Shown: positions 47,918-57,352 of the stretch, piece by piece
Layout of the letters: every line of letters begins with the position of its first letter
Numbering within the stretch: the first letter of the stretch is position 1
Source of the DNA: Erwinia psidii
Lineage (GTDB): Bacteria > Pseudomonadota > Gammaproteobacteria > Enterobacterales > Enterobacteriaceae
Assembly (NCBI RefSeq): GCF_003846135.1
Contig: NZ_RHHM01000020.1
Span: forward strand, 1 to 61,753
DNA: 61,753 nt
Reading direction: 5' to 3'
Notes under the pieces: generated by a model
What the model was told of the DNA's origin: nothing
The model's input: the letters and a program-made list of their open reading frames with translations, nothing else
The model's database searches: none
Position numbers and translations under genes: made by a program

Positions 47918-49300
47918 TCAGTCGAGTAATTTTGCGGTAAATACATTGGCAAACTTATGCTGTGGGTCCAGCGTTTCACGCACCCTACGAAAGGCTTGCC
48001 ACTGGGGGTAAAGCGCAGGCCAGTCGTAGAGGGTGTCATCAAAATATTTTCCCCAGTGTGGCCTGCCACCTGCGGCGGCCAGTATTTTCTCCACCGACTT
48101 GAGAAAGTCCACGCCTTCCTCAGACAGCGAACCATCCTCAGCGTAATAAACCACGAAGCCAAAGAAACAGGTATCCTGTTGATAAGCAGGACTGAGCCAG
48201 CTCCTGGAGGGGCCGGTACAACGCAGAATGACAGGGTAATGCATATGGGGCTGCGTCCGGGTGTGCCACTGCCTGATCTGATCAATCACCGGTGGGACAC
48301 GTTCCAGTGGAATGCCGATTTCCACATTAATTTGTGGCGTGGCAATGCCGCGACAGAACACCTGATAAACATCGCCGGTGACATCCGAAAAATCCCTGAA
48401 GCGCGTCACGGTGCGAAAAGGCTTGCCGTTATCATCGACGATTTGCGTATCGTTGCGCATGTTGTTGAGGGTTTTATCAACGGTCTCGTTCATCGCATCG
48501 CTGGTCTGCTCCTGTTTTAGCAGCCTGCCGTGATTCTGATAGTAGTCGCTGGTTTCCTGTCGGTCAGCCATGCGGGCATTCCAGACGTGTACCTGATTTT
48601 CATTGGGAAACCACCATGCTTTACTCAGCGCATAATCCTGATTCCATGCCAGCAGATCGTTGCCCAGGTTATCGGCGCTCACTGCATTTTTGAAGCAGGT
48701 ATAGACCATCAAAGGCTGGATACGCAGGGTAACCTGGGTTACCACACCCAGGCAGCCCAGCCCCAGCATAACAGCGGCAAACGCCGGGTGCTGACGATCG
48801 AACAGCTCGGCGCTGCCGTCGGCCAGTACCATTCGCAGGCTGAGAACGTCGTCAGCGATTGAGCTTTGCTGTAAGCCCTGGCCGTGAGTACCGGTTGCCA
48901 GCGCGCCCGCCAGCGTCTGAACGGCAATCACCCCAGGAGACGCGGCCAGCATTCTGTCCATGTCGGTCAGCGTGTCATAGACCTCCTGCAACGGCGTACC
49001 TCCGGCAAAAGTGGCCGTGTTTTCAGTGAGGGCGATCAGGCCACGAAGATGACAGAGATCGACAAGAATGCCATCCTCAGCCGCCAGCGTAAGCATTCTG
49101 CCAGAGGACATCCGGTTACCAATTACGCGTATTTTACCCGGGCTGCCGGCGATAAGCGCCTGTAATTCATCTTCCGTGGTGGGCGTGTGTATCCTGCTTT
49201 TATCCGCCAGTAGGGTATTCTGCGCCCAGTTCCACAGGCCGGACTCATTGCCGTCCAGCCTGCATTCACGCAGGGGATAACCGTCTTTGTCGGATGTCAT
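47918..49300 (-). CDS. FAD-dependent aldonolactone oxidase (D-arabinono-1,4-lactone oxidase family)
   Basis: This 460-residue protein has an N-terminal FAD-binding-4 domain with Ala-Thr-Gly-Thr-His-Gly-Gln-Gly and Gly-Leu-Gly-Cys-Leu-Gly-Val-Val. Its C-terminal ALO domain carries the His415-Trp-Gly-Lys418 motif. Family members oxidise sugar lactones to ascorbate-type products. The first FAD loop reads Gly-Asn-Arg-Met-Ser-Ser, without the His used for covalent FAD, so FAD is probably non-covalent. The Met at 49300 has a CAGGAG site; the open frame further up belongs to a transposase relic. Pairing with a GT8 enzyme suggests a glycosylated ascorbate analogue, which is a hypothesis. Confidence 0.82.
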   Translation of the reverse strand: MTSDKDGYPLRECRLDGNESGLWNWAQNTLLADKSRIHTPTTEDELQALIAGSPGKIRVIGNRMSSGRMLTLAAEDGILVDLCHLRGLIALTENTATFAGGTPLQEVYDTLTDMDRMLAASPGVIAVQTLAGALATGTHGQGLQQSSIADDVLSLRMVLADGSAELFDRQHPAFAAVMLGLGCLGVVTQVTLRIQPLMVYTCFKNAVSADNLGNDLLAWNQDYALSKAWWFPNENQVHVWNARMADRQETSDYYQNHGRLLKQEQTSDAMNETVDKTLNNMRNDTQIVDDNGKPFRTVTRFRDFSDVTGDVYQVFCRGIATPQINVEIGIPLERVPPVIDQIRQWHTRTQPHMHYPVILRCTGPSRSWLSPAYQQDTCFFGFVVYYAEDGSLSEEGVDFLKSVEKILAAAGGRPHWGKYFDDTLYDWPALYPQWQAFRRVRETLDPQHKFANVFTAKLLD

Positions 49301-49489
49301 TGAATGCTCCTGATTCAGGGTTGGGCAGCAGTGAACTGACAGGTCAACAGGCAGAATTTTCTGAATATGACGCTTCAAGCGTAGCTGAATTGCCCTAAAA
49401 GGACAGGCATAAGGAGGTGATACTGGAAAGGGGGGAGATCCGATGATGTAAAAAAAACGCCAAGAGGATACTTCATTGTTTAAACTGGA
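49301..49489. other. Upstream region of the oxidase/GT8 pair
   Basis: Short intergenic part that should contain the promoter of the pair on the minus strand. No motif was assigned. Confidence 0.4.
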
Positions 49490-49740
49490 ATTTAATGGCC
49501 TCAGGTCTCCTTTCAGAATATCCTCTGGTAGTGTGAACGTATAATGCCCCAGCATATCAATATGACCGGGCATCAGTGACGAGAGTCGGGAAATATGCTC
49601 ATCATCCGGCGTTCTCCCGTTGTGCGAAGGTGTGAAAGCGCCTCCCGCAGATAAAGTGAGTGCCACAGCACCACTGCGTTAGTAACCAGCCCGGTGCACC
49701 CAGTTGGTCCTCCAGGCCCTCCCGGTAAATGGTTAGTCGG
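49490..49740 (-). pseudogene. C-terminal relic of a Tn3-family transposase
   Basis: On the minus strand one frame gives Leu-Val-Thr-Asn-Ala-Val-Val-Leu-Trp-His-Ser-Leu-Tyr-Leu. After a frame change near 49620 another gives Asp-Glu-His-Ile-Ser-Arg-Leu-Ser-Ser-Leu, then Gly-His-Ile-Asp-Met-Leu-Gly-His-Tyr-Phe-Thr with Leu-Arg-Pro-Leu at the end. This is the pattern of the last about 80 residues of Tn3-type TnpA. The rest of the transposase is missing and no 38-bp inverted repeat was found. It marks an old transposition next to the oxidase/GT8 pair. Confidence 0.7.
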
Positions 49741-50272
49741 ATACTGCCCGCAGTGGCGCAAGCCGGGCGACAGCGTATTCCTGAGCGAACAAATGATGGC
49801 AGGATCGCGGGTGTAAAATGGGGTCGGAAAGTTCATCCCCGAACGCCGATGGTCCTGACGCTTGTCCTGCAGGGAGAAACGTTGATCACTGAGACAGACA
49901 AGTATCTTATTAGCAACATACGTTCGTTTAAAAAGTAGAACAAAAAAGCGATGTTAAAAACAGACATCTTTCTTATTTAAAAATCATGTGATATTCACAA
50001 GTGGTGGGAATTTTGGAGGGGGTGTACCGGCCCCCTATTTATCAGGAATGGATATTGAATATGTGTTAATTGTTTAATTTTGATTGTTATCAAACATGGC
50101 TTGAATATTTACCCTTTCATTTTCATCGAATGTAAATTAACCATTTACTTTTTTATTTAAGGTAATTTATCCCACCTGACAGGAAAGGCAGTATGGGGTT
50201 TATTCAATACCAGCCTCATTAACTCAGGCTCTCTGGCGAACCTTTTCTAAAATTTATAACACAGGTATAAAA
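49741..50272. other. AT-rich intergenic region without a supported gene
   Basis: The left part is decayed sequence beside the transposase relic. From about 49930 it is AT-rich with only short frames. It probably contains the promoter of the protease gene at its right end. Confidence 0.45.
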
Positions 50273-51275
50273 ATGAAGGGAAAAATCACTTCAGCTTTGG
50301 TATTGTTATTTCTGTCATTTGCCTCTCACTCTCAGGGGAATGTTAATAGTGGCAATTACACTGGCGATATTTCAGCAGTTTCACTTCGGACTAATGAATA
50401 TTGGACGAAAGCAAGGATGCTCTCGGCGAAACCGATGCCAACAGTTCAAATATCGGCTGGGGAGATAGCGCTTCAGAAATTAAAAATAAGCTCAGGGAAT
50501 TCGCTTGAAAAGGTCATTACTGTCGAACTATCAGTAGTAAGCCGCACAAAGCAGAGCGGTAGTCATACCAGGAAAATTAAGCATGCAAACCAGTGCGACA
50601 GGTAACCCGGGAGAAGCAAATGTACGCCAGCGCCCTTTCTGGAATGCCGGAGCGTTATTTTTTACAGATGCAAAAGGCAACAATTACAGATGTTCCGCAC
50701 AATTTGTTGGGTCAAATAAGACATTATTAACAGCCGCTCATTGTCTGAGAGACAGTAAAACAGGGGAGTGGTACAAAAATTTTAAGTTTGTTCAGGCATA
50801 TAAAAATGGTGGTGGCAGCACTTCTTTCACCACAACTTGCCAAACTGTTAAAAGTAATTGGGTAACGGGCAGAGAACGTATAAACTTTAGTAAAGATTAT
50901 GGTTTCCTTGTCACAAAAGGCAAGAGTGACGCAGGATGGATGGGATTTAAAACAAAAATACCTTATTCAGTATTAACCGCTATTGGGTATCCAATAAACT
51001 ACGGAAGCGGTCGGGTTTTGCAAAGGGTTTCAGGCACAGTAGGGGAAGTCACTTCAACGCTAGTCAGACTGGATAATAACCCTATGACGTCGGGAAGCAG
51101 TGGCGGGGCATGGATAGCAGAATCAAATCATAATAATACCAGCGGAAACTATGTGGTTGGTCTTAATTCATTTGGGCTAACAGAAACCCCGACAAAAGTG
51201 TACAGTCCTTATTTTGATTCCCATTTCTATTCTCTTTTTATTCATGCAAGAGACACATGTGGTAAATATAATTGA
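50273..51275 (+). pseudogene. Secreted trypsin-like serine protease, split by a frameshift
   Basis: The first ORF (50273-50605, 110 codons) encodes a signal peptide and a propeptide-like part with Tyr-Trp-Thr-Lys-Ala-Arg-Met and Lys-Pro-Met-Pro. The second (50583-51275, 230 codons, another frame) encodes the protease domain. Its triad is intact: Thr-Ala-Ala-His53-Cys, Asp105 in Lys-Asp-Tyr-Gly-Phe-Leu, and Ser173 in Gly-Ser-Ser-Gly-Gly. Joined, they would give about 330 residues, the layout of secreted glutamyl-endopeptidase/V8-like enzymes in enterobacteria. A one-base indel between about 50530 and 50600 would explain the split. It may be a real pseudogene, a sequencing error, or the second part may be translated alone without export. 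Confidence 0.75.
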
Positions 51276-51663
51276 TAAATGTACATGAGATGGTTCATGT
51301 GTATTAGTTATGACTTGATCTGAACCGGACCGGACCTTGAAAGGTTGAGAGTTATCCGTTTTGATATGGGTGTCGAATCCTTATACAAAACATAAGGTAA
51401 CCCTGATTGATTGTCGTCAAAAATCCACGTCTCGGCCTCATCGACGCATGAACCAGTCTCACTGTGGAATGCAGCTAACTACCGGATGCGCATTCTGTAT
51501 GCAGGAGAAGGGGATTTATAAGCCACAAGCTTCCCCCTTCTTTACCCATTTTCTGAATGAAGATATTCGGCGTAAACGATAATTAAAACAATAGACTAAG
51601 TTAATAACGTTGTTTTTTACACGATTGGACCTCACCCTCCCCGGAACGGTTTTTTCCCCGTTT
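51276..51663. other. Intergenic region without a supported gene
   Basis: A 73-codon frame at 51361-51582 has no family pattern or ribosome site. Nothing else is visible. Confidence 0.4.
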
Positions 51664-52305
51664 TTATGACCGGGGCGGACGGAGATAACGCAAAGTTGCT
51701 TCCACCACCAGTCGGCGATTGCGATCGATGCTTTGCTGCTCGGTTTCGTTGCCACCGAACAGCGTGTTGAAGGTATAGCGATTGGCGACGTTGTGAGTGC
51801 AAATGCTGCTGATCAGACGATGGACGTCCACCGTGTCCGTTTGCGGGTTAAATACCCCTGAGGCTTTTCCGCGTGTCAGTATCCCATCCAGCACATCAAG
51901 TGCGCTCTGATTAAGCGTTTTAATTCGTGCTGAATGGCTGATATAACGGCCACGCATCAGGTTTTCACTGCACACCAGGCGCAGAAAGTCAGGGTGGGAA
52001 ATATGATAATCAAAACTTGCCTCAGCGAGCCGGATCACTGCCTCTTCCGGGGGCAATTGCTCAAGGTTCAGTCCTGCCTCATGCTGTCGGATAGCCAGAT
52101 AAACCTGTTCAAGAACGGCAATATAAAGGTTTTCTTTATCGCTGAAGTGGTATACCACCATACGTTTAGTTGTACTGGCCTGTTCAGCAATCTTTTCCAT
52201 CCGTGCACCTTGCAGGCCAAATTCGGCAAAGTTGGACAGTGCAGCGTCGAGGATCCGACGCTTTAACCCTTGTGGGTCATTTTTCCTTTTTTCGGTCACA
52301 GGCAT
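51664..52305 (-). CDS. TetR-family transcriptional regulator
   Basis: This 213-residue protein has a TetR N-terminal helix-turn-helix. Ile-Leu-Asp-Ala-Ala-Leu-x-Asn-Phe-Ala-Glu-Phe-Gly-Leu-Gln-Gly is followed by Met-Glu-Lys-Ile-Ala-Glu-Gln-Ala and Val-Val-Tyr-His-Phe-Ser-Asp-Lys-Glu-Asn-Leu-Tyr (about 17-62). The ligand-binding domain has Asp-Phe-Leu-Arg-Leu-Val-Cys-Ser-Glu-Asn, similar to regulators with a TetR_C_11/YcdC-like part. Targets are unknown; the adjacent unknown gene on the same strand is a candidate. Confidence 0.85.
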   Translation of the reverse strand: MPVTEKRKNDPQGLKRRILDAALSNFAEFGLQGARMEKIAEQASTTKRMVVYHFSDKENLYIAVLEQVYLAIRQHEAGLNLEQLPPEEAVIRLAEASFDYHISHPDFLRLVCSENLMRGRYISHSARIKTLNQSALDVLDGILTRGKASGVFNPQTDTVDVHRLISSICTHNVANRYTFNTLFGGNETEQQSIDRNRRLVVEATLRYLRPPRS

Positions 52306-52391
52306 AGCGGGTCAGATAATCCGTGGTTTACAACGGTCAGGCAATAATAAGGCAGGTAAGAATAGCATATAAAATAATGGACATCCGCGAG

Positions 52392-53225
52392 TCAGCGATC
52401 AAAAAAGGGATGCGTGCCATCAATCACGCTGTCGTAATGCCGTTTGATTCGCTCATTGAGCCGTGCCCGATCCGGCAATGGTTGGCCGCGCAGTACGGCT
52501 TCACTGGCCAGGCAAAACAGCAAAATGCCCCGGCTGCACAGGTTTGCTGCTTCGCTGTAGCTCTCCAGCAAGGTGAACCAGACGGGTTCTCTGGCTGAAC
52601 GCTGCCGACAGGCGTCGAGCAGGTCCATCAGCGCCCGCCAGACCTCCGTTGCTTCGCCCAGCAAAGGTATTTTGCTGATGGAAAACGCCACAATTTTCTC
52701 TGCCCGTTTAAACTGCGGACGCTGATCAGACGAGGTAAACAGCGCTTCCAACGCCTCCTGCCAGAGGGTGACAGTGATAGCGAACAGCTCATTCTGCATT
52801 AGCGCCGGGCTGGCGTGTTGCCAGGGAAACGAGGCAATCAACGCTGAAAAACCCTTCTGCCAGGCGATAAAGGCGCTTTCATCGTGTTCCTCAGCCAGCG
52901 TCAGATGCTCAGCCTGCCGCTCAAATTGTCGCAATTCGCGCTGATGTTTTCGTTCATGTCCATCGGCGTGTCGGGTTTTTCGTTGTTGCAGACCGTGCAG
53001 CACGTCCAGATCGTAGCAGGCCGCCATCGCAACTTCACTGGCCAGCAGCGCTTTATTAATGGTCTGGATAACCTCTGCCGACGTTACCGCAGAACGTTCA
53101 GCCAGCAATTCGTTTCGGCGGCTCAGGTAAGCCGCAGCAGGGCGGAGGAATTGGCTCATGCGCGTTCTCATCATCAGGAGGGAAACACCGGCGGCTGCCT
53201 GTGCGTTGAACAGGCAGTATGACAT
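52392..53225 (-). CDS. Helical protein of unknown function
   Basis: This frame gives up to 277 residues; later Met codons at 53174, 53171 or 53159 are possible and none has a clear ribosome site. The protein is mostly helical, rich in Ala, Leu, Glu and Arg, with a charged segment Lys-Thr-Arg-His-Ala-Asp-Gly-His-Glu-Arg-Lys-His (about 82-93). It has no signal peptide or clear membrane helix. I recognise no domain. It lies upstream of the TetR gene on the same strand, 86 bases apart, and next to the hexuronate locus. Confidence 0.55.
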   Translation of the reverse strand: MSYCLFNAQAAAGVSLLMMRTRMSQFLRPAAAYLSRRNELLAERSAVTSAEVIQTINKALLASEVAMAACYDLDVLHGLQQRKTRHADGHERKHQRELRQFERQAEHLTLAEEHDESAFIAWQKGFSALIASFPWQHASPALMQNELFAITVTLWQEALEALFTSSDQRPQFKRAEKIVAFSISKIPLLGEATEVWRALMDLLDACRQRSAREPVWFTLLESYSEAANLCSRGILLFCLASEAVLRGQPLPDRARLNERIKRHYDSVIDGTHPFFDR

Positions 53226-53417
53226 AAGATGATTGGCTGAGAGGGGGCATCCTGTGTTTTCAGCAGAATGCCTGGGCTACCCTATGCCGACCGGTCAGTC
53301 AGGTGTGCGGTACACACACAACATCGCATAGCCGTCAGCCGCCACAGCGACCGGAAGGCGCTGTCCCCACCGATGAAACAGCCCATTAACCAAAGCATTG
53401 AATGGTTTTTCGGCGGT

Positions 53418-55790
53418 TCAACTGGCTGAAGTGTACCAATGGGTGTTAGCCAAACCGTCCACCACCAGACGTCGCTGTTCCTGTTGCGGCAAGGTGATGC
53501 ACAATTTCTGCCAGCCAGGCTGATAGTTCCCCTTACGGGTGAAAACCACGTTGATTTGCCTGGCATCGCATCGCATCTCCCAATGTAGCCACAGCGCGTT
53601 CCCCTGCCGGTAACCCCATGATTCGCCATCATCTTCAAACAACAGTCCCTGTGCCGTTCCTGTGCCTTTGAGAGGGTAGAGCTTCAGTTCGCGCTGGTTA
53701 TCCTCGCCGGTATTGAGGGGACACGGATGTTGACGTAGCGGAATACCGGCCCCGGCGCGGACCAGTAACGGCAGTTTTTCCAGTGGCGCAGCCAGCGTTA
53801 CCCACTGACCGCCGCCGTACCATTGTTCGCTGTAAAAGTCATACCAGCCCGTCTGGTTATCCGGTAGCCACAGGCGACGTTCGCGCTGGCCCGGTTCGAC
53901 AACACTGGCTACCAGCAGGTCGCGTCCAAGCATAAAGTCATCACATTCAGCGAAGGTTTGTGCATCCTGTTCATGGTCAAGGAAGGTCGGGCGCAGCATG
54001 GGTTCATCGTCCGCATGTGCCTGCCACAACAGCGTGTATAGATACGGCATCAGATGGTAGCGTAGCGCAATCGCCTCGCGGATTGCCGGGGTGGCGGCAG
54101 GATACATCCAGGGTTCGTTTACCGTATGGTCGTCATTCCACGAATGGATGGTAAAGCGCGGATGCATCACGCCATTCTGCACCCAGCGCATAAACAGTTC
54201 TGCATCGGGTTTGTCGCCGGAGAAACCACCGACATCGTGGCCGATATTGTACAGGCCCGACAGGCTCATGCCTAAACCCATGCGTATGTTATAGCGTAGT
54301 GTCTGCCAGCTGGTGCGGTTATCGCCACTCCATGTCTGCACATAGCGCTGCATACCCGCACTGCCGGAACGGGAAATCAGGAAAGGGCGTTTATCCGGCG
54401 CAAAACGCTGCTGTGCTTCCATCGAGGCACGCATCATCAACAGGGGCATCACCGGACGAATATCCCGGATAGCCAGAGGGCGACCAAAGCCGTGGCAACG
54501 GGCTTCCCCGTCCCACACTTCATACTCGTTATTGTCATTCCAGGTGGCATCAATGCCCATCTCCAGTAGCTGGCGGGTGACGCCATCCTGCCACCAGGCG
54601 ATGGTCTCCGGGTTGGTAAAATCCAGGTGAGAACCTTCGTCATCCCAGAATGAGGAGCGTTCCGGCAGGTCGCTTTCTGAGTCGCGAATAAATAATCCCC
54701 GTGCCGCCACGGCCTGATACTGTAGATGATCCTGTAGCAGGCACGGTTTGACGTTGGCCGCCAGATGCAGCCCGGCATGATGAAAGGCGGCGCTCAGCAG
54801 CGTTGGCTGCGGGACTTTGTCGTAATTCCAGTTGAATACGTAGCGCTTGTTGCCGATCGACGTGTAGCCTGAAGAAAGCTGAAACGAATCGCAGGGAATG
54901 GCATGTTTGCTGCACAGCCTGATGAAGTTCATCAGCTGATGCTGGGCATCCGGCGCATCGGTGTAATGCATGGTCGAACCGCTGTAGCCCAGGCTCCATT
55001 TGGGCGCGAACAGGGTTTTGCCGGTCAGGCGCACAAAGGCTTTGGTGATGTCCAGCACCCGGCAGCCAACAAAAAGGTAGTAATCGATATCACCACTTTC
55101 CGCCTGCCAGCGGCGATAAGGGCGATGATAGTTATCCAGCTCGTTGCCCAGGTCCAGCTGCGTATTGCTCAGATTGTCATAGTACAGTCCAAAGCTGACG
55201 CTGTTGCGGCGGGTTATGGTGAAAGAAATATGCTTATAGAGCGGGTCGGTGGAGGCCGCGTTATAGCCCATCGCGTCCAGATTCCGCATCTCAAATCGCC
55301 TGCCGTTGCGTTGCAAATCGCCGGATTTTTCACCCAGGCCGTAGTAGCGATCATCAGGCTGGCGGCACTGGTAATGGGCCACGCTCCTGCCGTGAGCATC
55401 CAGCAGATAAGCACTGGTCGGGCGGTCACTGGCAAGAAACTGCCAGTGACCGCAGCTGTCGCGGTAATGCCATTCCAGAAATAGCGGTTGATGAACCGTG
55501 ACCCGCAATTTTTCCGTGGTCAGTTGCAGACATTCTTCCTGTTCGCTCAGGGTAAAGGTGGGCAGACTGAAACCCGCCATGCTCTCCCGTTGTCGCCCCT
55601 CCCACGGCACATCCTCCCCTGGTGCAATGCTCCAGCTGCGATCCAGTGCAAACTGTCCCTGACGTTTTACCGCCACGCGGATCAGATCCTGTTCCAGCAC
55701 CCAGAGACAAAAAAGATGTTTACCGTCCACCGTCAGTTCAACGTGATGGTCATCGGTTTTTGTTAAAGTCCAGTGCGTTAGCGTTTTCAT
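53418..55790 (-). CDS. GH31 alpha-glycosidase (alpha-xylosidase/alpha-glucosidase-like)
   Basis: This 790-residue cytosolic enzyme shows the GH31 pattern. Trp417-Asn-Asp419-Asn-Asn-Glu422 holds the nucleophile Asp419, and Trp-Ser-Gly-Asp490-Asn holds the acid/base Asp490. The N-terminal beta domain and C-terminal beta domains have normal length. GH31 includes alpha-glucosidases, alpha-xylosidases (YicI) and other alpha-linked sugar hydrolases; the substrate cannot be read directly. The Met at 55790 has GAGG upstream. It follows the MFS transporter gene by 14 bases in one operon divergent from uxuA, so it probably processes an alpha-linked hexuronate-containing oligosaccharide. That substrate is inferred from the locus. 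Confidence 0.85.
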   Translation of the reverse strand: MKTLTHWTLTKTDDHHVELTVDGKHLFCLWVLEQDLIRVAVKRQGQFALDRSWSIAPGEDVPWEGRQRESMAGFSLPTFTLSEQEECLQLTTEKLRVTVHQPLFLEWHYRDSCGHWQFLASDRPTSAYLLDAHGRSVAHYQCRQPDDRYYGLGEKSGDLQRNGRRFEMRNLDAMGYNAASTDPLYKHISFTITRRNSVSFGLYYDNLSNTQLDLGNELDNYHRPYRRWQAESGDIDYYLFVGCRVLDITKAFVRLTGKTLFAPKWSLGYSGSTMHYTDAPDAQHQLMNFIRLCSKHAIPCDSFQLSSGYTSIGNKRYVFNWNYDKVPQPTLLSAAFHHAGLHLAANVKPCLLQDHLQYQAVAARGLFIRDSESDLPERSSFWDDEGSHLDFTNPETIAWWQDGVTRQLLEMGIDATWNDNNEYEVWDGEARCHGFGRPLAIRDIRPVMPLLMMRASMEAQQRFAPDKRPFLISRSGSAGMQRYVQTWSGDNRTSWQTLRYNIRMGLGMSLSGLYNIGHDVGGFSGDKPDAELFMRWVQNGVMHPRFTIHSWNDDHTVNEPWMYPAATPAIREAIALRYHLMPYLYTLLWQAHADDEPMLRPTFLDHEQDAQTFAECDDFMLGRDLLVASVVEPGQRERRLWLPDNQTGWYDFYSEQWYGGGQWVTLAAPLEKLPLLVRAGAGIPLRQHPCPLNTGEDNQRELKLYPLKGTGTAQGLLFEDDGESWGYRQGNALWLHWEMRCDARQINVVFTRKGNYQPGWQKLCITLPQQEQRRLVVDGLANTHWYTSAS

Positions 55791-55804
55791 TATCAACCTC
55801 GATC

Positions 55805-57103
55805 TCAGGCGCGTTTGACGCGACGTTCAGCAATAAAGGAAATCAGGAACAGGGCACCAATCAGGTCGAAGAAGCCCATCGCGATAAACAGCGGATTAAA
55901 GCCGATGGTGTCGGCGGTGACGCCGATAATCAGTGAGAACAAAAAGCTGGAAATCCACGCGAAAGAGCCACGCATACCGTTTACGGTCGCCATCTGGCCT
56001 TTTTCAAAGGACTCCACCACCAGGGCGCTCAACATGCATGAGATGATTTGGTGACCAAAGCCGCCGACAGAAATCAGCGCGATCGCCACGTAAGGATTAT
56101 GAGTGGCGGCAACCAGTGCCAGCGAGAGCATCAGGAATGCGCCAGTGACTGAACTGGCGATAATGGCGTTAATCCGGGTGCAGGCAAAAAAGCGCAGATA
56201 AATTTTCGTCAGGTAACCACTGGCGACGCTGCCCAAATCCGCTGCCAGAAACGGCAGCCAGGCAAACATGGCAATCTGTTTCAGATCCATCCCCATTTCA
56301 CTGGCGAGATAGAGCGGCACCCAAAAACTCAGTACGCCCCAGGCCGGTTCGGCCATAAATGCCGGAATGGCGATGCCATAAAATCGCTTATTTTTTGCCA
56401 CGACCCTGAGCGCCCTGAAAAAAGGCAGTGTGACCGGCGGCGGCTCGTTATCCTGCTTAATGTACGCCAGTTCTTCCGTACTCAGGTTTGGGTGTTTTTC
56501 CGGCGAGTGATAGAACAGCATCCATGCCGCGACCCAGCACAGTCCGATCATCCCGGTAAACAGAAAGGCGCCCTGCCAGCCGAACGAGCCGTGAGCAAAA
56601 TAGATAATCGGTGGCGCAAGCATTGCCCCCATCGAGAAACCGACCCCGGCCCAGCCAGCGGAAACGGGGCGCTCTTTTTTCGGGAACCATTCTCCCAACG
56701 TTTTGGCGTTGGCGGGCGTGGCGGCTGCCTCCGCGCCGCCCATAACAAACCGCAGCAACAGTAAATGCACCCAGCTTCCCGCTCCCGCATGGCACAGGCA
56801 GGCCAGTGCCCAGACAGAGGCGCAGATCAGAAAGCCCACCTTGAGGCCCACCACATCGATCAGCCAGCCAGTAAGCGGCTGGAAAAAGGTATACGCCAGC
56901 TGGAAAGCACCAACAATCCATGAGTATTGCTCGGTGGTTATCCCCAGACTGATTTTCAGTTCCGGCGCGAGTATTCCCAGTGAGTTGCGGGTGATGTAGT
57001 TAACGGTAACCCCTGTCAGAAACAGCACCAGCATCCACCAGCGAAGATGACGGATGATACGTTGGCTTTTCACCGCACTCCCTGTCATTACACTGCGGTT
57101 CAT
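55805..57103 (-). CDS. MFS transporter of the anion:cation symporter family, hexuronate (ExuT-like)
   Basis: This 432-residue protein has 12 hydrophobic segments. The family pattern of ExuT/GudP-type symporters is visible: Asn-Tyr-Ile-Thr-Arg-Asn-Ser-Leu-Gly in the first loop, Phe-Gln-Leu-Ala-Tyr-Thr-Phe-Phe-Gln-Pro-Leu-Thr-Gly, then Gly-Glu-Trp-Phe-Pro-Lys-Lys-Glu-Arg. Such proteins take up hexuronates or similar acids with protons. It is divergent from uxuA, with UxuR-type boxes between, and is followed by the GH31 gene. The substrate may be a uronic-acid-containing di- or oligosaccharide, since a glycosidase is co-transcribed. The Met at 57103 has AGGA at good distance. Confidence 0.85.
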   Translation of the reverse strand: MNRSVMTGSAVKSQRIIRHLRWWMLVLFLTGVTVNYITRNSLGILAPELKISLGITTEQYSWIVGAFQLAYTFFQPLTGWLIDVVGLKVGFLICASVWALACLCHAGAGSWVHLLLLRFVMGGAEAAATPANAKTLGEWFPKKERPVSAGWAGVGFSMGAMLAPPIIYFAHGSFGWQGAFLFTGMIGLCWVAAWMLFYHSPEKHPNLSTEELAYIKQDNEPPPVTLPFFRALRVVAKNKRFYGIAIPAFMAEPAWGVLSFWVPLYLASEMGMDLKQIAMFAWLPFLAADLGSVASGYLTKIYLRFFACTRINAIIASSVTGAFLMLSLALVAATHNPYVAIALISVGGFGHQIISCMLSALVVESFEKGQMATVNGMRGSFAWISSFLFSLIIGVTADTIGFNPLFIAMGFFDLIGALFLISFIAERRVKRA

Positions 57104-57186
57104 ATTGTGTTCCTCCGTTGACATAACGAAGAGGAGTGAAGCACAGCTTATTTACCGGGTCGTCATTTTGGTGGCGTATTTGTGAT

Positions 57187-57198
57187 TTGGTTAACCAA
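57187..57198. promoter_or_regulatory. UxuR/ExuR-type operator 1
   Basis: TTGGTTAACCAA is a perfect palindrome of the type bound by the GntR regulators UxuR and ExuR. It lies 84-95 bases upstream of the transporter gene start. A CRP-like half site TGTGA overlaps its left side, and a half box TTGGTT occurs again at about 57210. Confidence 0.7.
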
Positions 57199-57289
57199 TT
57201 TAATTATTATTGGTTGATAAGTGCCAGGGTAACCGCGAGATTGTTATTTGTCGGGAACATAATATCACGAGTCGATCTGCGGTCTTATG

Positions 57290-57301
57290 TTGGTTAACCA
57301 A
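57290..57301. promoter_or_regulatory. UxuR/ExuR-type operator 2
   Basis: A second exact TTGGTTAACCAA lies 52-63 bases before uxuA. Two identical boxes between divergent genes suggest joint repression of both operons. Confidence 0.75.
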
Positions 57302-57352
57302 TTTAAGTTTCCGGCAACAGGCTGGACTTCTCTTTGATTATGGAGGCAAAAA

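Noticed and set aside
51361..51582. 73-codon frame downstream of the protease
   Set aside because: No ribosome site or family pattern; the composition looks like random intergenic sequence.
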